Positions 61,158 to 64,000 of a DNA stretch of 64,000 bases are shown here, piece after piece. Made by a program: the position numbers and the translations under genes. The stretch's first letter is position 1, and each line of letters opens with the position of its first letter. Origin of the DNA: Bradyrhizobium manausense (GTDB lineage Bacteria; Pseudomonadota; Alphaproteobacteria; Rhizobiales; Xanthobacteraceae); assembly GCF_018131105.1 (NCBI RefSeq), contig NZ_JAFCJI010000001.1, positions 3,880,001 through 3,944,000 on the forward strand. The letters run 5' to 3'. Below the pieces are notes generated by a model. That model was given only the letters and a program-made list of their open reading frames with translations, was not told the DNA's origin and did not search any database.

Positions 61158-62816
61158 TTATGCGACGTCGATAATCGGAAACCTTGCGATCGCGTTGGAC
61201 TTCGCCTTGATGGTCACGTCTCCATATCCCTCCGAGACATTGCGCGGCGCATGGCCCTGAATGGCATCGAGCACGCGCATCTCGACGCCCTGATCAATAC
61301 CGACAGTCTTGAAACGATGCCGCCAGCCGTGGCTTGGATCAACGTTCTTATCCTTCACCACCTCGCGCACAAACGCATTGACCTTATTACGCACCGTCTT
61401 CACCGCATTGCGCACCCCTAGCTCACCGGCCTTGGGGTCAATGAACAGATAGCCGCCCTTCGACTTTTCAAAGAAAGCCAAGAAGCCTTCCTCGATGACT
61501 TGCCGGTGGAGCACGACATCACGTGCTTCATCCGTCTTCACCGGTCCAGCCTCGGGCGTCACATGCAGCACCCAAAGCTTGCCTTCGCGCCTGAGGTCCT
61601 CCTTGCGTATCTGAATCATCTCGCCCACGCGGGCGCCCGTGAAGGCGCAAAGCCACGGCACCCACCGCTTGGCCGCCGCCAGCTTCGGGGCCTCCCGGCC
61701 GGGCACAAACTCGCGGGCGTGCTTCAGGATGGCGATGGCCTCGGAGTCATAGAACCCCTTAGACCGGAGCTTGCGCGGCTTACCTACTTTGATCGTGATC
61801 CCTTCGGCCGGATTGCTGGGCAGCCGGCGATTGACTACCGCCCAGCCGAATACCGTTTTCATCCCCGCGAGATCGCTATCCTTCACGGTCTTCGGGCTCA
61901 CGCCGCTCTGCACCCGATAATCCTTGAAGCGAATTATGTCCTCCGGCGTCACCCGGTTCGCAGTGTCATGCTTCAGGAATGTCACGAGGCGGCCCATCGA
62001 GTTGCGATAGCTCTCATAAGTGCTCTGCTTTCGGCCCGCTCGCTTGGCTTCCTTCCACCAGTCCTCGACTAGACCGGTGAGAGAATTCTTGGAGGGGCCC
62101 CGCTTTGGCTTTTCCTTCGGCGCACCTTCAGGCGCCTGCCAGTCCGGAAAGCGGGCGGCCTTGGGATCCGGCGCATAATCCCCTCCCGCATTGCGCTGAC
62201 GGCTCATGAAGGCGTCCCGCAACGCCATCCAAAAAGCGACAAGCAACATGGCGCGCGATTCGCTGTCCGCGCGGCGGATGCCCTTGGTCAGCAAGAGGCG
62301 GTCCACGATGCAGCCAAGCTTCTTCTCCAAGTGCTTGAGGTCGCCATCCTTACCGACCTTCTCCCACATAGACACGACGGCCGCCCATTGCGCTTCCTGC
62401 TCGTCCTGGCTGTCGGTGTCTGGCGCCCAGCCAACTCCGGGCGTGTGCACCATGGCGACACTCCGGGCGCGGCTCTCGCTGTCCGCCCAAACGCGATAGA
62501 GTTCGCCCGCCAAGGCCGTCGCTTGTCGGTGACTAAGATGAGCGGGGGCATCATTGCGGAGAGCTTGCCAGACGCCCTCCAGATAGGCCGCAGCAATGGC
62601 GTTAATCGTCTTGGCCTCGCTAGGATCGGCCGTGCGGAGGGAGAAACGAATGGCTTGGGTGCTCTCGCTGGGCGTCACGAAAACGAAGCTATCGGCCAGC
62701 GGGATTGCGAGTTCGACACCGATTACTTTGCGGCGGACATCAGCGGGGATGCGCTGAGCGAACCACTTGTTTTGAGACCCGTCGCGGCGCATCGGCCGAA
62801 CAACCCTGAACAGCAA
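61158..62816 (-). CDS. Tyrosine integrase of the tRNA-Leu island
   Basis: This 552-residue site-specific recombinase starts with the DUF6538-type segment (SQNKWFAQRIPADVRRKVIG), has a SAM-like arm-binding domain around WWKEAKRAGRKQSTYESYRN, and a C-terminal catalytic domain. Catalytic residues are visible as R in FTGARVGEMIQI, the H-x-x-R pair in HGWRHRF, the second histidine in GHAPRN, and the nucleophile tyrosine in EGYGDV. It lies 88 bp from the tRNA-Leu 3' end, with its start facing the tRNA, and should excise the element at the 18-bp repeats. The start shown is TTG; ATG at 62792 is the alternative. Confidence 0.93.
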   Translation of the reverse strand: MLFRVVRPMRRDGSQNKWFAQRIPADVRRKVIGVELAIPLADSFVFVTPSESTQAIRFSLRTADPSEAKTINAIAAAYLEGVWQALRNDAPAHLSHRQATALAGELYRVWADSESRARSVAMVHTPGVGWAPDTDSQDEQEAQWAAVVSMWEKVGKDGDLKHLEKKLGCIVDRLLLTKGIRRADSESRAMLLVAFWMALRDAFMSRQRNAGGDYAPDPKAARFPDWQAPEGAPKEKPKRGPSKNSLTGLVEDWWKEAKRAGRKQSTYESYRNSMGRLVTFLKHDTANRVTPEDIIRFKDYRVQSGVSPKTVKDSDLAGMKTVFGWAVVNRRLPSNPAEGITIKVGKPRKLRSKGFYDSEAIAILKHAREFVPGREAPKLAAAKRWVPWLCAFTGARVGEMIQIRKEDLRREGKLWVLHVTPEAGPVKTDEARDVVLHRQVIEEGFLAFFEKSKGGYLFIDPKAGELGVRNAVKTVRNKVNAFVREVVKDKNVDPSHGWRHRFKTVGIDQGVEMRVLDAIQGHAPRNVSEGYGDVTIKAKSNAIARFPIIDVA

Positions 62817-62904
62817 TGTTACACCCCATTGTTACACAGTCGGGGCCAACGCAACACTCTGATCGGGCTTATCTATCTGGATTTGTTTAATATCCAGAAT
62901 CGTA

Positions 62905-62991
<87 letters not shown>

Positions 62992-63130
62992 ATGCCGTTT
63001 GGGGCACGGAGGCGGTTACTACGGTTCAGTGACGCCGTTGTCAATTCATGGTTCGGGATGCCGATTGCGCATTGCAAACCGGGTCGATACAAGCCTGATA
63101 TTACGCACTCTTCCTGCAGGATTGGCTCCT

Positions 63131-64000
63131 ATGGCATCGAATCTGGAAACTCTCGTCACGGTTTTCGGCGGATCGGGGTTTTTGGGCCGGAATGTCGTCC
63201 GCGCGCTGTGCCGGCGGGATTACCGGGTCCGCGTCGCGGTGCGGCGGCCGGAGCTAGCCGGGTACCTCCAGCCCTCGGGCAAGGTCGGCCAGGTCCACAC
63301 CATCCAGGCCAATCTGCGCTATCCGGCCTCGGTCGAGGCGGCGGTGCGTGATTCGCATGTCGTGATCAATCTGGTCGGCATCCTCGCCGAGGGCGGCGCG
63401 CAGACGTTCGACGCCGTCCAGGCCAAGGGCGCCGAGACCGTCGCCAAGGCGGCGGCCGCCGCCGGCGCCAGCCTCATTCATGTCTCGGCGATCGGCGCCG
63501 ACGCCGCTTCGCCATCGCGCTATGCCAAGGCCAAGGCGGCCGGCGAAGCGGCTGCGAGCGCGGCGGTCCCGTCGGCCACGATCTTCCGTCCCTCCGTGAT
63601 GTTCGGCCCCGAGGACCAGTTCACCAACCGTTTCGCGGCGCTGGCGCGGATGTCGCCGGTGCTGCCGCTGATCGGCGCCGAGACGAAGATGCAGCCGGTC
63701 TATGTCGGCGACGTCGCCACCGCGATTGCGGACGCCGTCGACGGCAAGGCCAAGGCGGGCGCGACCTACGAACTCGGCGGGTCCGAGGTGCTGACCATGC
63801 GCGAGATCATCGAGTCGATCCTGGAGATCACCGACCGCAAGCGCGCGCTGGTGCCGCTGTCGTTCGGCCTCGCCCGCTTCAAGGCCGCCTTCCTGCAATT
63901 CGCGCCGGGCGCGTTCAAGCTGACGCCGGACCAGGTCACGCTGCTCCAGCGCGACAATGTCGTGTCGGATGCAGCGAAGGCCGCCGGGCTCACGCTCGAA
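63131..64000 (+). CDS. NDUFA9-like NAD(P)-binding protein (3' end outside window)
   Basis: The first 290 residues of an extended/atypical SDR are visible; the frame runs off the window end. MASNLETLVTVFGGSGFLGR has the GxxGxxG nucleotide fold, followed by NLVGILAEGGAQTFDAVQAKGAETVA and HVSAIGADAASPSRYAKAKA, the atypical active-site region of the complex I NDUFA9 subunit family. Such proteins in alphaproteobacteria are linked to ubiquinone-dependent respiration. It is core DNA resuming after tRNA-Leu. Confidence 0.9.
   Translation, partial: MASNLETLVTVFGGSGFLGRNVVRALCRRDYRVRVAVRRPELAGYLQPSGKVGQVHTIQANLRYPASVEAAVRDSHVVINLVGILAEGGAQTFDAVQAKGAETVAKAAAAAGASLIHVSAIGADAASPSRYAKAKAAGEAAASAAVPSATIFRPSVMFGPEDQFTNRFAALARMSPVLPLIGAETKMQPVYVGDVATAIADAVDGKAKAGATYELGGSEVLTMREIIESILEITDRKRALVPLSFGLARFKAAFLQFAPGAFKLTPDQVTLLQRDNVVSDAAKAAGLTLE

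Overview
The window reads as a chromosomal segment of a high-GC alphaproteobacterium, most likely Bradyrhizobium or a close relative. The clues are the order trpF-trpB-trpA-accD-folC, the blocks aroA-cmk-rpsA and lptC-lptA-lptB-rpoN-hpf-ptsN, AddAB in place of RecBCD, a ROSE-type RNA thermometer ahead of a small heat-shock gene, and GC-rich palindromic intergenic repeats. The genus is an inference from gene content; no rRNA gene is present.

Layout. 1-12 kb (+): the 3' part of a DivL-like PAS kinase whose H-box histidine is a tyrosine, a TsaE-AmgK fusion, a PilZ protein, MurU, AddB, AddA and thioredoxin. 12-24 kb (mostly -): an SRPBCC protein, a metallophosphoesterase relic, folC, accD, trpA, trpB, trpF, a LapA-like protein, ihfB, sppA, rpsA, cmk and aroA. 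24-33 kb (mostly +): a TIGR02300 protein, tRNA-Ala, a GIY-YIG protein, the divergent ohrR/ohr pair, a CoA transferase, a complete ugpBAEC glycerol-3-phosphate importer with a PHO-box-like site, and hsp20-DUF1150 behind a sigma-32-like promoter and ROSE hairpin. 33-38 kb: a three-gene lipid-type operon (SDR, saccharopine-dehydrogenase-like reductase, acyl-CoA ligase) divergent from a TetR regulator with twin operators. 38-46 kb (-): ptsN, hpf, rpoN, lptB, lptA, lptC, RNase D and a HAD-UbiA fusion. 46-47.5 kb: an MFS transporter.

47.6-62.9 kb is accessory DNA. An 18-bp direct repeat at 48957-48974 and 62904-62921, the second copy lying in the 3' end of tRNA-Leu(CAG), bounds an element of about 13.9 kb that carries its own tyrosine integrase next to the tRNA. 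The element holds a frameshifted OLD-type nuclease, a serine recombinase, two unrecognised proteins, a short protein with the three palm motifs of family-A DNA polymerases, a repeat-rich possible origin, an XRE regulator, many small Rhizobiales-type proteins and NhaA. Just outside its left boundary lies a gene fusing a lipoyl (E2-type) domain to a TIR-like effector domain of the CBASS/Pycsar type (PF10137), followed by a ParD-like antitoxin relic.

The two most promising novel items are the lipoyl-TIR fusion (47759-48646) and the compact polymerase-like protein with its flanking unknown genes and repeat region (52405-55631). After the tRNA the core chromosome resumes with an NDUFA9-like NAD(P)-binding protein cut by the window end.
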